From the NCBI RefSeq assembly GCF_910592395.1, contig NC_088312.1:9920001-9984000 (forward strand): a DNA stretch of 64,000 nucleotides, in the 5' to 3' direction. This document shows, piece by piece, positions 25,201 to 37,908 of this stretch. Below the pieces are notes generated by a model. It saw only the letters and a list, made by a program, of their open reading frames with translations. It had not been told where the DNA came from and made no database searches. Position numbers and translations under genes: made by a program. This stretch comes from Lineus longissimus. Taxonomy: Eukaryota; Nemertea; Pilidiophora; Heteronemertea; Lineidae. Numbering within the stretch: the first letter of the stretch is position 1; each line of letters starts with the position of its first letter.

Positions 25201-28200
25201 ATGAGCTCGTGAATTTGTCATAAGTATGTACTACTACTATAGCAACTGGACCATGATGACGAGTGTCTGATTCAGCAGCAGAAAGTGGACTAGTTTTTAT
25301 AGTTCTTTCTGAAGATACAATATGAGGCGGGCAATTATCATCGTAGAACACTAGACTCGGCCATTTCAATCGTATGGGAGGTACTATCTTCACTACACCC
25401 CCCACCCTGTATCGCAGGAATCTACTCTTCAAGAAGAAAAGGTAATTTATTATGGTTGCATAAATGATAAACTATTGAATAAGTTCCGTTTCAATTTTCT
25501 TGACGTCTCTACGATCTCCTTATGTGGAAGCCGGGGAAGAATGAAATGATCGATCAGGGCCGTAGCTAGCTTTTTGGTCGGGGGGGGGGGGGGGCGCACT
25601 GACACTTTTTGAAACTTTTCGGCCCAAATCACTTTTTCACATTTTTTATGTTCTTTAGGGGTACATTTGGCCCCTGTACCCCAGCTAGCTACACTCATGA
25701 TTTGGGAGTCAGGACGTTATAGTGCGAATTTAAGTGTTTCTGGGAAGTACAAACCTAAAACCTCTCGAACTACGATACATTGACAGTTATGTCACTTTAT
25801 CAACAGAACTCACATGTAAATTCACTGGTTGTTAAAGCTTATTTGTTGATGAATAATCAAAAAAAGCACCCCCCCCCGAACGTCAGAAGAATATTTGCAT
25901 TAATATCAAGGCTGATGTCGTCGGATAGTTATTAATTTGGACTAACTCTGGTTGCACCGACTTGGTTTCACTTTAAATGGTAATGCTGAATTCCTAGTTG
26001 GTGACCAGGGCCATGTGAATTCTCAAGGCTTGTGGTCGCATTCACAACTTGGTCTCACTCCACCATAACGAAAGAACGGACTCAAACGGTGTTGTGACTG
26101 CGATCGCCCTTGATTCGTCAAGACCACCAATTAACATGATATACATTACATACCTTTTTAATAAATTTTCGACATTTTCTGCTATATTTCATATGCAAAA
26201 TTCCTACACTGCTTGCCAATTCCCAGCTCAGTTCGCAATTTAAATTGGTATCTGAACTGCCCACAACAAACATTGTACACGAATTGTCCAAGACGCAGAA
26301 CAGAGCGCATTTTAAATCTGAAACCGCGAACAATGCCGTGTTTGCGTACAGAAAAGCATATCCAGTCATATGCAGTTTAAAGTTTGTGGTGGATCGAGAG
26401 TCATCTACATTATTAAGTAAAGTTTTCTGACAAGGCTTCCATTCTCTTCCTTGACCTTGCGTCATGGCGGCGTGAGGGTCAAGGTCAGCTATGAAAGCCG
26501 CTTCTTTCAAAGCTTTAGACTCCCGGGGTTGACTCCCAACTTCATGAACAGATATGATACGTTGCAAAGCTTGCCAATTTTCATTAAATTCGGACGACCG
26601 CGGCATTTCAATTCTAACTAAAACCAGGGCACATGTACACATTACTGCTTTGGGGTAATGTACAAATGCCCAAAGTTCAGTCGACGTATCAATACTCGCG
26701 TGGTCGTGCAATCTGGTCGTCCTGACAAAGGGCTTACTGTATGTAGCGCAATATTACGCTACAATATTCGAATTTCACCCCTTTCCCCCCAAAATGTGGC
26801 CTTTCCCGGATATAATGAATATGGCATTGATTGTGACAAACTCAGCTCCTGTCGACACTGAAAGAATGTTCGTGTGGTACTGAACTCCGTTAGTTTCAAA
26901 GATAAAAAAAGTGCAAAACATTCTTTTTCTTTTTCGAAATTACATGTATCATGAAATCGACGTCGAAGAGTGCTATTAACGCCACACTCAAGCATTCCCC
27001 AACACTCGATGGACTATTTGAAAACGATCACTAAACACAATTATAACAAACCATCCGATTAACGGCGAATGGACGAATTCGATATTGATCTACGTATTAA
27101 GGAGCGGGTCACTTGATTTTTCGAATAAATCCTCCCTAAATAAAAACAAATGAATCCTGAATAAAGTGCAGTAGTCAGCAATCGAAACTTGGAGCATTGT
27201 GTCAGTGTAGTTCTCAAAATCAGTCATCGAAACTCTATCGTACAGAAAAAATGAGACTGTTTCATAACCCGAGGCGATTTTAACACACGGTGAATTGGCT
27301 TTGTCATGTTTGGAAAACTCGCGGACTTCAATACAATTATTCTCACAACATTTAATCGTGTTTTATTTTACTTGCATTGTCTAAAAAGACATCTACGCTA
27401 TATGTGTATTGGTCGATATTGATAGACTGACTTTGCCATCACAGTCAAATGATGAACCTCTGGGATGAATTTTAACAACCAAGTGCGAGAGAACATCTAC
27501 TTTGATTTCAAAGTGAAACTTTCGCTCTCTGACACAATTTGAAAACGTCAGTGAAAGAAGGCGGACATGGGCCATTTTTGTGAAAACAATGAATTAACAT
27601 AGATTAAAACAAAGTTTGTAACATTCTCCTGATATGATGGTAGTACCATAAAGGGTGACATGGCCAATAGGCCAATAAACCAGTGAACTTTGCTGTCCTG
27701 ACGCATTTTCCTTTAGCCACAGTATGGTTTCTCGCATATTCTCTCGAAATGAAAAAGGCCACTTTTAATGACCACCTTGCACAAGCATACTCTGTTACTC
27801 ACCGAGACGCAGTATGTTGACTTTGGGTCTTTACATTTTCCGTCATCGCTCAGGTTCAGATGTTTGACAACATCGTCTGTCAGCTTGTATACCCGGTTTT
27901 TGATGTAAAGTCTGAAAAAGGATTGGAAACAGAGTGATTTGCGGCGACACATGAAAATGAACTGTAAAAATTGCGGTTGTTGGACGATAAACTTAGCTTA
28001 CCTTATTCTTTCCAGTTCAATGATGGCAAACGATAGGAATGTTGGGCTGTATTCATAGTCGTAGCCTCGAAGGTTGAACAACCCTTCAAATAAAAAAGGT
28101 TGATTGGGGTGGGCTTAATGGTTCCGAATCCTACTCAACCTGCAACTTCAGCCAACTCTTCAATCGCGTACGTACTGACCATGGCGATGTGGTGGGTGTC

Positions 28201-31200
28201 GTGTCCAAAGACAGTTTTAAACCAAAACGTACGGCGAAGACAGAGTGTGTCAACGACGACCACAACGTCAGAGGCGCAAGCCATCGTCTGCTACCGGAGG
28301 AAGAGGTCCTCAAATTTCGATGATACATTTTATCCGTATAGGGCGGATTTAATGTGCTTATGAATTGACAAGCGGGTATAAGAGGAAGTACAAAATTTGT
28401 ACCAATCAACTATCAGTCATCAATCAAGCAATAAAGTATAACTGATGGAAATATAAAGACATTAGAGAGAATAAGATTGCGTTATTATCAGTGCAAGACC
28501 AGTAGACCCGCGCCCGGTATCGCCATTGGGGCGATAACAGTGGGGGCAGTGCACATCCACGGACGAACATGTATACAACTTATGATTAGTAAATAGGCAA
28601 CATGCTGCTCTACACTTCAGCTTCCCGAGTCGACTGATAGAATGAATTTACTTACATGCAATATCATCAAGTGTGTTCAGAACAACTGCACTCACATCAC
28701 TTCTTAACTTCATCTCCTTTCGCACTTGCTTTACCTTTGACTGCCAAGTCCGACCTGAAACAAAGAACGTTCAGATCTGACCAATATTATCAAATGATAA
28801 CATCAAACTTTGGTGGTCTATCCAAAGCATTATTACATGTACATGTACACTTTACCTTTACTAGCACAGTATCTTCCTCATTCCCTACCACTCAATAATA
28901 TTTCATCATCACACATACATTCATCTCTACCTCATCTCCGTTCACTTGTTGACACGAGGTTGTCATCCATTTTTGCTGACATGTTATGAGATTAAAAAAA
29001 GGTTTAATGGCTTTGTTGCTTCTTAAACAAAAAGGGAAAAGAAACCTGCTTAGCCTGCGTCAGGCACTGGTAACCGTAGTTATGATTCCAGATGTAGATC
29101 AAACCTGGTGCAAGAATGGATCCTTGAGGGACGCGAATACTCAGTTCACCTTATATTAACGCACGACGGTACATGTGTGTATATATACCTGCATACTTAA
29201 TGTCATGAACCAACAGTGGTGTCCTTGGTTCGGGGTCTGTTTCATTCCTGATAACATCCACCAGGTTCTCATGCACTGGGACGGGAATGAGTCCCCCATC
29301 CAGTAGCACGCTGCTGTATTCCTGAATATCGTTATAACTGAGGGCCAGAGGGTCGAACCCAACCTTGCCACCTTCCCCAATGCGACTCAAGAAACTTCCA
29401 ACACTCAGCGACCCTACATCAGAAACAGAATGTTAATCAAATTGAAATTGCGAAAACGTTAAAGAACATGTACATGGTCCCAAAAAGGTGATAGGTTGAC
29501 ATAAGTGCGCGACACGTTATATAGAGAGACAGTGACCCAGTTTCTCGACACTATACCTCTAACAGTTATATGCGGGGGCGTTTGCGACGTGTAAATGTAC
29601 ATAAGTACTTTTTTAAACGATGATAAAGAACATAAAATTGAAAATTAATATAAAATTCCATTTTCCAAGATGGCGAAATTTTTCCTCAACTTACCGGGTC
29701 GCCTGATCTGCCAGTTACATGGAATCTGTTGGTCAGCATTCGGGATTCCGTATGCAAAGAAGACGCTGTACATTTTAGTCACAATAACAAGGACACTTTC
29801 TGAAAAGACAAAGCAACCATTGATGTAGAAGTCACCAGTTTATTCCTGTCTGAGGATCGATCGGGCAGATTCCCAAGGGGAACAACACAGATTCCTAAAA
29901 TCGACTACGATCGACAATAGGATAGCACTACCCCAACGTCTTATTTAGTAGGCCTAAGGTTAGGTATGTTGAGCGTTGCATGGTCAACAAATCCCAATGA
30001 TATTGGATTCAGTCTGCCAAAAAGCACTTTCTGACAGAAAAATGAATGTATAATCTTGTTTTGCACTAACAGTGCAGGGGAATAATGTTTTCGTTACCCT
30101 CACTACTGTAACCAGAGAGATAGTTGGCTCGTCTGTCGTATGGTCGTAGTTGTTCGTCCTGGAGTTAGAGAGGTAATCACAAATGAGGTATGGAACACAG
30201 AGTAGTCGGACAAAATATCAGCTCAAGATTTCTGAAACGGTAATATTGGGTCTGACCATAGTGGTGACGAGTCGGTACTAGTAGAATGTGTTTAGATGTG
30301 GGTATCAGCATTACGGCTAATTTCACCATACAATGTAATATCTTCAGGATGACTAGACATGATCTTGTAGATCTTTCCGGCATTTTCAAGACTGTGCTGA
30401 AAACCTTTCCTGAGGTGCCGGCTCCCGATGTGAGTGTCATCTTGTTTTTTGAAAGCGAACATACATGCATGCCCGAAAGCTGATACATGTATGTTATCGT
30501 ACACGAAATGCTCTGTCAGCAATTGAAATCAAGTGATGGCAAATCTCAGTACTTACGCTGTGTGCGTCCTTGTTGGTGACCATGTAAGCCCCCAGGCCCT
30601 GTAACTCCATCTGTTCACGGAGCATGTCCACCCGCGCCATTGAGATGTTCTGGGCCTTGGTGATCTGTACATTCTAAAAGAAGAGTAGGGCATTCTTTCT
30701 GGCCGTTTACTCCCAATACTTCTTTAAAAAAAACTGTATCAGAAAAGGAAATGGTAGACTACTATGCTGTCCATCTCGTCATCCTGATCGTCCTTCCTCT
30801 ACACGACGAGGCCGGTCCACTCTGCATTCGGAGTGTATGGTAAATGCTGGCCAACTCCAATCTTGTCATATTTAAGTAGGGCTCAGTATCCTCGGTATTG
30901 CATCCTGAGAAATCCTGCCAGAAGGACTCATCCACAGCAGACACTGGATTGTTTCTAAAATGGCCGGGTCTATTTGGCAAGCCGCTCGCCAAACAGGCAT
31001 CTTTTTTTGTTCTGTTTGGAGAGCCGCTTGCCAAACAGCACTAAAAAGCCACCCTGTTCGGCAAGCCGGGCTTGCCAAACAGGGCAAAAATACTACCCTC
31101 TTTGGCGAGCCGGAGAGGTTACAACATGTTGGCCAATCAGAGAGCAGTGACGTCATATTCGAATTTATATGCGCATATTTAACAATGGCCGACTTCCCGC

Positions 31201-33375
31201 TCTCGATTCAATTTCTGTTACCAAACTCGGGTTTTGGTCAATAATCCATGAAGAAGCATGTACATGTACATGACTGTATGGATTTACAAAAAAGTCATAA
31301 ACGTGATTTAACTGATAAACATGTTAAATGCATTAGTGTGCATTTCTAAAGGCGTTTCACTGTAACTCCGGTGTTGCTGACCGTGTTGCCACAAATGATA
31401 ATAAGCTCCTGGATGGTTGAATATGCATGAGTTCGGCTCTCCATCTTGGGCAGAAAAAGGCGCTGTTTGGTGAGCCGGGCTTGCCAAATAGTCACTTCCT
31501 TCTAAAAATACACTTACTTTGTGCGAGTATACATGTATTTCAAAACGATCCAACGGCCTAAGTGGAAGGACTAGGATTTGATGAGCCAGGACATAAGACC
31601 CAACAGGTGGTCCAGGGTCAATCTGTGGCATTAAAATCCTTTATTCAACCTACCTTGCCTTCACACTGTGGCCTTGGGATGGGCAGGAAGCGCTTCTGCC
31701 GTCCATTCTCGGTCGGGTCGTCTGCTCTTTCATCACGGGATCTTTGTCTCTTGCCGAATTCTACGGGTCGTCTCAAGACAGGCGGAGAAGCTTTGCACAA
31801 ACCTGGTGTGGAGTGTGGATTCATAAAAAAAACTTTGATAACATACTCTGAACTTAAATAAGTACCCGTGTTGGTTTATTGTTACATGGATCTCACAAAT
31901 ATATTGAGGTAACAATTGGATGAAGAAACAAACAGTCGGTAGATGCTCTCATCAAAACATCGCACCTGAGTCTGAACCAGAAATGGGAGAGAACGGGAAG
32001 CTATCACATGCAGAAATTAACCAATTCATGCTTAACTTCATTATTACGACAAGTTTCATCGACTTGGCAGCACCGTTGGTACATATGATTGCGTATCATT
32101 GTACGTTAGAAGCAGGCAAAGTTTGGCTGCACCAGACTCTAGAACTGTGAAAACCATTATACCCGAATGTGGTTTAGAGTTGCCGATCTGTCAAGGTGCC
32201 TGGAAAAAGTTTTTAAACTCGCGGTTTTGTGAAGTTTTTACAATTTCAACAAGTCATTAACCTTCTGGGATTCTTTTGCTTCTCTCTCAATGCTGAAACA
32301 GGTAGCCTATAGAACAGGAACAGGTTCGCGTGTGATCAGGTAGTTTAATCAGAATTTCACGCCAAATATCGCTCGACGAACTGATATTTATCTGTGGTTT
32401 CCAATGTAAACGGCCTGGATTGAGCACTTTGCAAACGCATAGGCACATGAAGAAAGGGTTTATTTACAATATGGCAGTCGTGATGCTTTTCTTAGGCTCT
32501 ACTGTGATTCGACGATATGGCGATATTTACCATGATCACAGAATCAGGGCTATGAAATAAGCCGATTTCTGCACCGGAAGTGATGGTACGGCACAATTTA
32601 GTTTTCTCCATTGCTCCACGAGGGTGAAGTTTCCACATATTCGTTGCCTTAACAAACCTTCTACAGAAACATCTGTTGGCTATATTATCTGTAGTCGTCT
32701 CCATTACAAGTCATAGAGACATGTCTTATCTTGGTTCATCCCGAAATTTAGAACGGAATGTTGAAACTTTTCAAAGACATTGTGGGAAAATACACCTGCC
32801 AGTCACTCTTGGTATGTACAGCAGTCTGCGCCAAAGATACCATTGCAATCGATGCAGTACTATCAAGGCAAAGCAAACTTCATGAGGCGCCAATCCATGA
32901 TATTTTATCAAGACGTTATATGGAGGAGCCCAGTTTCAAGTCTTCGGGTGTGAGCCCAATATAAATGTGATTCTGGTATTGAATTTCAAAAATCAGTCGC
33001 CTACGTCCGCACATGCAGTTACCCCGGGCTACAATCACATCCGCACAGATTCCAGAATCAACATGAGAAAAGGCTTGCGTTTCTACGCCGCCACTGCTTT
33101 AAGAGTGCACCCTGGAACATTCAAGGCGTGATCTTGACTGCAATACTCAAGGAATCAAGGAAATGTCTAAGAGGAGAAACCGGGTTGCGCGAAGACATCA
33201 TTTCGGCGTCCAGTCTCTAATTTGACATGATAACCTTTACAATTAGGCCCGCAGCCAGTTTCATTAGCAATAAATCACATTAATTGAGCAAGTTAGCATG
33301 CCAATTGTCCTCAAAATACTCACATGTTATGAAGATGGCACAGTGCAGTAATCCCACTGCAGTGAAATCAACCAT
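19288..33375 (-). CDS. XPNPEP2: Membrane-type Xaa-Pro aminopeptidase (aminopeptidase P), 20 exons
   Basis: Exons from 5': 33375-33324, 31802-31654, 30673-30557, 30158-30098, 29799-29695, 29413-29189, 28754-28656, 28083-28002, 27911-27803, 23959-23843, 23333-23247, 22965-22853, 22398-22249, 21964-21904, 21496-21427, 20905-20801, 20558-20481, 20225-20149, 19748-19632, 19500-19288. All junctions are GT-AG and in frame; 728 residues. The family removes N-terminal residues before proline, for example from bradykinin. The N-terminus is a hydrophobic signal peptide; creatinase-like N-domains follow; the C-terminal pita-bread domain keeps the metal-ligand motifs VDSGGQY and DGTID, HGVGHGIG, EPGYY and GIRLE. 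A hydrophobic C-terminal tail ending WSLLAVL suggests a GPI signal or membrane anchor, as in XPNPEP2 rather than cytosolic XPNPEP1. Usual length is about 670 residues. DGTTD reads DGTID here, but both Asp remain. Intron 9 hosts another gene candidate. Confidence 0.93.
22042..22070 (+). repeat. TTTGAAG microsatellite
   Basis: About four heptamer units (GTTTGAA register) in aminopeptidase intron 13. Confidence 0.6.
23391..23670. repeat. Tandem duplication of about 140 bases
   Basis: Two copies, 23391-23533 and 23534-23670, share TCTTTTGTTTTGA, TTGGATATTGAATTTCACC and GGTCCAGAAAAA at offsets of 136-143 bases. It lies in aminopeptidase intron 10. Part of the unit also occurs at 5755-5830. Confidence 0.7.
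24281..26642 (-). CDS. Nested two-exon gene candidate, PAN/apple-like N-terminus plus unknown C-terminal domain
   Basis: Lies in intron 9 of the aminopeptidase gene, same strand. Exon 1 26642-26154 (163 codons from the first ATG, though the frame stays open upstream) ends at a strong AAG/GTATGT donor, phase 0. Exon 2 25426-24281 begins after a pyrimidine tract and TTCTTGAAG acceptor, also phase 0, and runs 381 codons to a stop. The joined protein would have 544 residues. Exon 1 has a Cys pattern like PAN/apple modules: KPCQK, then LKCALFC, NSC and NCELS. Exon 2 is rich in short hydrophobic strands separated by polar turns, which could be a beta-propeller, but I do not recognise it. The second exon has no ATG in its first 140 or so codons, which supports it being an exon rather than a single-exon gene. 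The 727-base intron contains a hAT-like remnant. Signal peptide weak; the true 5' end is unsure. Confidence 0.45.
25555..25692. mobile_element. hAT-like MITE remnant
   Basis: Left end CAGGGCCGTAGCTAGC, right end AGCTAGCTAC (the last bases degenerate), with a long G run and a T-rich core. It lies inside the intron of the nested gene candidate and inside intron 9 of the aminopeptidase gene. Confidence 0.55.
28237..28390 (-). repeat. Dispersed repeat, copy B
   Basis: Inverted copy of 18697-18850, within intron 7 of the aminopeptidase gene, differing by scattered substitutions. Confidence 0.75.
30970..31112. repeat. Palindromic 42-base tandem units
   Basis: CTGTTTGG-x-GAGCCG-CTTGCCAAACAG-type imperfect palindromes of 28-31 bases start at 30970, 31012 and 31054, exactly 42 apart, with a half unit at 31098. 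A further single copy is at 31463-31491. All lie in aminopeptidase intron 2. Confidence 0.8.
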
Positions 33376-33459
33376 GTTTGCGGTTCGGAAGTAACAATCG
33401 GAGGCAAAGATGTGACCACGAGGTCTACGCCAGAAGATAATGATGCTACAGTAGGCTTC

Positions 33460-33466
33460 CTTTATA
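33460..33466 (-). promoter_or_regulatory. TATA box of the aminopeptidase gene
   Basis: TATAAAG read on the minus strand lies about 85-90 bases upstream of the ATG at 33375, leaving room for a 5'UTR of about 60 bases. The match is to the core motif only; no initiator was assigned. Confidence 0.5.
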
Positions 33467-35312
33467 GGTGATGGCGATAGGTGCTTAACAGGGCTGATAA
33501 CGCATAGCGCACCTTAGCTCATCGCCATCTTCTTTTAATTTCACCTGACTTTGATTCGAAGCACCTGCTCTGTTGCTCCATACATTTACATCAAAACACT
33601 GATAGACAGAGTAAAGATGAGTTGAAATTAACTTCAAATGTACATTTCACCTGTACCTGAGAAGATTTACCTAGGGATCCGATCTTAATATATTGCTTCT
33701 TGGTACTGATGTGTCTTGCAATCTCAAGGTGGAATTGGCATCACCTTCAGCAGCAGGAACAAGCTTGACACGTGGTTCTGATGAATGAGGATTGTGTCGG
33801 GTTGGAGATTGAGTAGAGATGCTGCGCGAAGATCCAGGTGAACGTCGAAACTGATCCGCATTCGTCTATTTGGTTTGCAATTGTCAGCATCCTAACGTCG
33901 TTTTTCCAAAATACAGAGACCATTATAGACCACCAAATTTTGACATCCTAAAAATGCAGAATCGCGATTTCTCCTACACGAGGATTACCACATCCTGTTG
34001 CTATACAAAAATCATGAAACAAAGTAAAACGAAATTTGTCCACGGTTTTTATTTGCCAGTTACCATTTAGAATCTGTACATTTCTTATAATTTGAAACCT
34101 CGTAGGAAATTCACTTGATGTTGGCTTTCATGATGGTAGAACCACCTGTGGTAAGCCAGCATCCCGCACGAAATTGAGCCCTGTCACCACAGCCAGTACT
34201 CTACTGCAGTGATCATTTCGCGTTATGCAAATCAATACAATTTGAAGAACTACTAGTGACTTGAACCAAAAGGTTTTTGACTCTATAATCTGATTACAAA
34301 AAATTACCAAATATAACCATAGAAAGGAATACATTTTTATTAATGTATTTTTTTGTGATATACATCAATGCCAGATTCCTAAAATGCCACCATTATACAG
34401 GAACAAACATAATACAATGTATAACCATGCTGGGAGAGCTAGATGCTATGACTTCCGTAACTTACAGAAATTACATGATTGTATACATCACTACACATAT
34501 CAAACAATATAGATATCTTTTTATCAATTGCTTCTTACGATTTAACAAGAAAGAGTGAACTTAACAGAAATTTAAGTCAACTTGAAATGCAACCACTTAT
34601 ATTGAACAGGATTGAAAACCAACGAAAGAAATCTTACCCAAGGCGTAATATGCAATATATATGAATTGAATTTACATTTTTTTTTACATCAAAATACCTA
34701 TTTACAATGAGAGGTTTAGTATTATCACAGATAGTGTCCCAACTGATATATACTGTATATAAAGGTTGTCGAATACCGAATGATGGCTCAAGCCTCAACA
34801 GCTAAGGCCAAGGTCAATGTCATAACGAGAACATGCCATCGCTCGCCATTGGGAGCTTTTTTCATTTCGGACTCGCATATTATATCATGACACTGTTGGC
34901 GTAGTCCGGTCATATAAAGGAACATTGTCTCTAAGCTGTAAAACTAATTTCACTATCATTTCCAAAATGAACATCACTTCGAACCTGAGTTTGTGCATTA
35001 GTAAACGATGGACTGAATGCACCAGAATATTGTTTCGCTATCTAATGTTCGCACACTCTTATCTATCCGATAAGTATCTCGGGATGTTTTTGTTAACGAA
35101 AGGAGTGAAAGGAAGATCAGAGAATAGATATTTTTTCGTCTGCTTGATTTGTCAAATCCATCGTGCAAACTCGATTACCCTCACCACTCGGCTGCAGAAG
35201 AGACGATGCTTTCCACAAACCTTTAGTATTTGGAATGTTCCTTAGAATACCTTAAGCACAGAATATTCAGTAGAATATTTTGTGTCACATAATCATAGAC
35301 AGAACATCCGCA
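33467..35312. other. Spacer upstream of the aminopeptidase gene and downstream of the synaptotagmin gene
   Basis: Expected to hold the synaptotagmin 3'UTR; AATAAA on the minus strand occurs near 34050 and 34340. No coding region seen. Confidence 0.45.
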
Positions 35313-37663
35313 TCATCTCAGTTCATGCCATTGCGCGATGGCTTTCCTTGGTGAGTGTAACATTTCGATCCAGTGATTATAGCCCGATCCTTGAGCAACC
35401 TGCCCCAGACAACACGTCCCCACAACCTTCTCCCCGATCTCCTTAAACTGTCCCTGCGTGGATTTGTGCAGCACACTCACAATGAAACCAACTTTGTCAA
35501 GATATTCCAAGGGTACGTCGAATATTACAGTCTCGTTAAATGACGGATCTCGCGTGGTTTCCTTTGATTTGGTTCTCTTCTTCATTAGTGTGTCTTTACC
35601 TTGCAGCATTACTGCCTTTACGAATACTAAAGCGTCTGGAATGGAATAAAAGATGATGCCGTCAACAAAGGTATGAAAGGTACATCATCTACAATGAGCA
35701 CTGGGGTTGGTGCAATGGACGCGTGGGTACTTCGAAAACCATTGTCTTAGCGCATTCCTGCATAAATGGAGAGATAACCTCACGTGAGAAAAGGGTATCA
35801 GTCTCAGACTGAATGTCGAATAGCTGATACCACAAGAAGAACAATAACAGATAACTTACCCGGGTCCTCCCTCAGATTCAGGTCTCTACATTTGATTATG
35901 CCCATGTGCACCTTGCCTGAGGTTGGCAAATAACTCATTGACAGCATCACTTCCCCGTTTGCTTCCTGGAAAGGAACACAAAGAAAAGGTCAAGGTCGAT
36001 GGTGAAACGATGAGAAAGAGAAGTCTTCCGTTTGTTTCATATTGATTGGGGTGATTTTAAACATATACCGATAATGCAAAATAACCAATTCCCACCACAT
36101 CTAGGATGGTCTATTGCACTTTGGATTAGACAGGCGCCAAAATTACTCCTGCTTCAGACCTGTTTCTGTCTCCATTGAATTGTTAATGGTGATTCTTACC
36201 TGTTTAGGTTGTTTCATCGCCTCCTCAAATGCCATCACTTCCGCCAAATGATGCTCCTGAAGCAAGACCTGCAACTCCCCCTTCCATTCATGCCGTGAGT
36301 ATTTATCAAATTCAAAAGACATTAATTTCACAATAACATCGTTCGATTTCTCACTCGGGAAATGAAACACGAAGTCCTCATCGAACAGCGTGTCTATTTG
36401 TCGCTGATGTACGTTTGACTGCTGTACATCCAAAACATCCCCTGGCAGCTTTGGCTTCCGTGTATTTCGGGCGAGAATTTGCACCTTGGCGTAAATATAG
36501 GAAACGCCCCCGTATAACCTGGGTTGTAAGTCCCGTATAGACTTTAAAGATACGAATAATACATTTTCTTTCGCCTGTTTGTCCTCTGCGAGGTTCAAAG
36601 TGAAAAGGGCGGTGCCGCAGGTCCGTGGTGTTTGGCTGTCGTTGTCGGCCGATTCATTCTGTTCCATTCGAAGCATGCTGTCGTATGCTCGGTACAGCGA
36701 GGGGTTCAGCGCTTCTTGTTCCGAGTAGACGTCCTGAAAGGAAATAAAAGGGAATTGTTACAAAGTGTTACTATGTATGTAAACTGTACCCGCGTATCCC
36801 TGTATTGCGATATCAGTGAATCAGCGCCGACCTGCGTTTTCTGGCCTGTTTCATACTCCTAGGGGTCTCTCTTAGCTTATACATATATCGCTGAATCAAA
36901 TAAGTCACCTGCGAAGACCAGCAATTCGATCTCCTTGTTCCTGCCTAGTCATAAACTTCTAAACATCATCTTACCCCGCTACGGTTTATTCTTCTTCAGT
37001 TACGACAGCATTAAAAAAAAGAATGTACGGAACTCACCAACTGATCCTGAAGTGTGGGCACCTTTTCACCCCCATGCTGTACATGTTTGAGTTGTGATGT
37101 CCAGAAGAAACTCGGGGTGATGTGGGACAGGCTCATCTTGGGCTGTTTTGATTTGACTGTGGCAATAAAGCATACAGTCATGTTGTGTACGATTTTAAAC
37201 CGGCAAAGCAATTATTTAAAGGCTAAAGGTAGATGGAAATTTGATGTATAGGTTACGGATGATGGAACTGTAGAGCAAACGCTTCTTCATCTGTGTTCAA
37301 AAGTGATACATCTTAAAAAAATTCTCGCACCATGCACCTACATAGTCCCATCGCATCAGTCTGTAACTGGAAGCCAAAATCACGGAAACGAAATTCAAGA
37401 TGGCTGCCGTAGTGGCCATTACTGGAAATTTCCATAATCGTACTAGACGTGCTACAACGCATACAGTGGAAAAGCACTCGTTCACAGAATATGTATGTTC
37501 ACTTACGCCTTTTCTCTTCACTCTTTCCACATGGGCACCACGGGTAGCAGAGGCAATGGCGGCTGAGGGTGCACACCATGATCAAGATGACCAAGGCGAA
37601 AAACAGCATCAGCACGAAGCCCCCCAGCAGGATGTCTGCTTTCGTTACTATGGTATCAAGCAT
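35313..37663 (-). CDS. Synaptotagmin-family protein, Ca2+-independent type
   Basis: Coding exons 37666-37507 (ATG at 37663), 37156-37038, 36733-36200, 35965-35860 and 35635-35313 join in frame to 412 residues, the usual synaptotagmin size. The N-terminus is short and lumenal, followed by one transmembrane helix (about residues 11-30) and a Cys-rich stretch (CLCYPWCPC) likely to be palmitoylated. A C2A-like region lies in the third exon and C2B in the last two; C2B begins with the family pattern LSMSYLPTSGKV and ends with HW-x2-M-x3-PR-x2-IA-x-WH-x-L. The Asp residues that bind calcium in the C2B loops of classical synaptotagmins are mostly absent (the second loop reads LHKSTQGQFKEIGEKV), so calcium binding is unlikely. 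Subfamily is not settled; vertebrate Syt13-like members share the C-terminal motif. A 5'UTR exon with upstream ATGs lies at 38006-37909. Confidence 0.85.
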
Positions 37664-37908
37664 GGTCTGGAAGAGAAAGAGGAAACTATTGAAGCAAGCA
37701 TAACGACGGCATGTCCATATCCATCTTTCTATCAATCTGTCTATCTGGGTGCTCATCAACTTGCTTGTTTCAGTGGCAGCCGTGCAGTGAAAATGACCCA
37801 ATAACCGGATATGGAGCAACCATGGCCGCAAATTAAGGCAGTGATGGTCATTCCGCAGGGTCAAAACATCCATGAAATATATTTTATTTGTTTGCAAATT
37901 GTTCTTAC

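Noticed and set aside
30762-31244. Three overlapping frames of 90-94 codons with repeated residues
   Set aside because: They read through the 42-base palindromic array.
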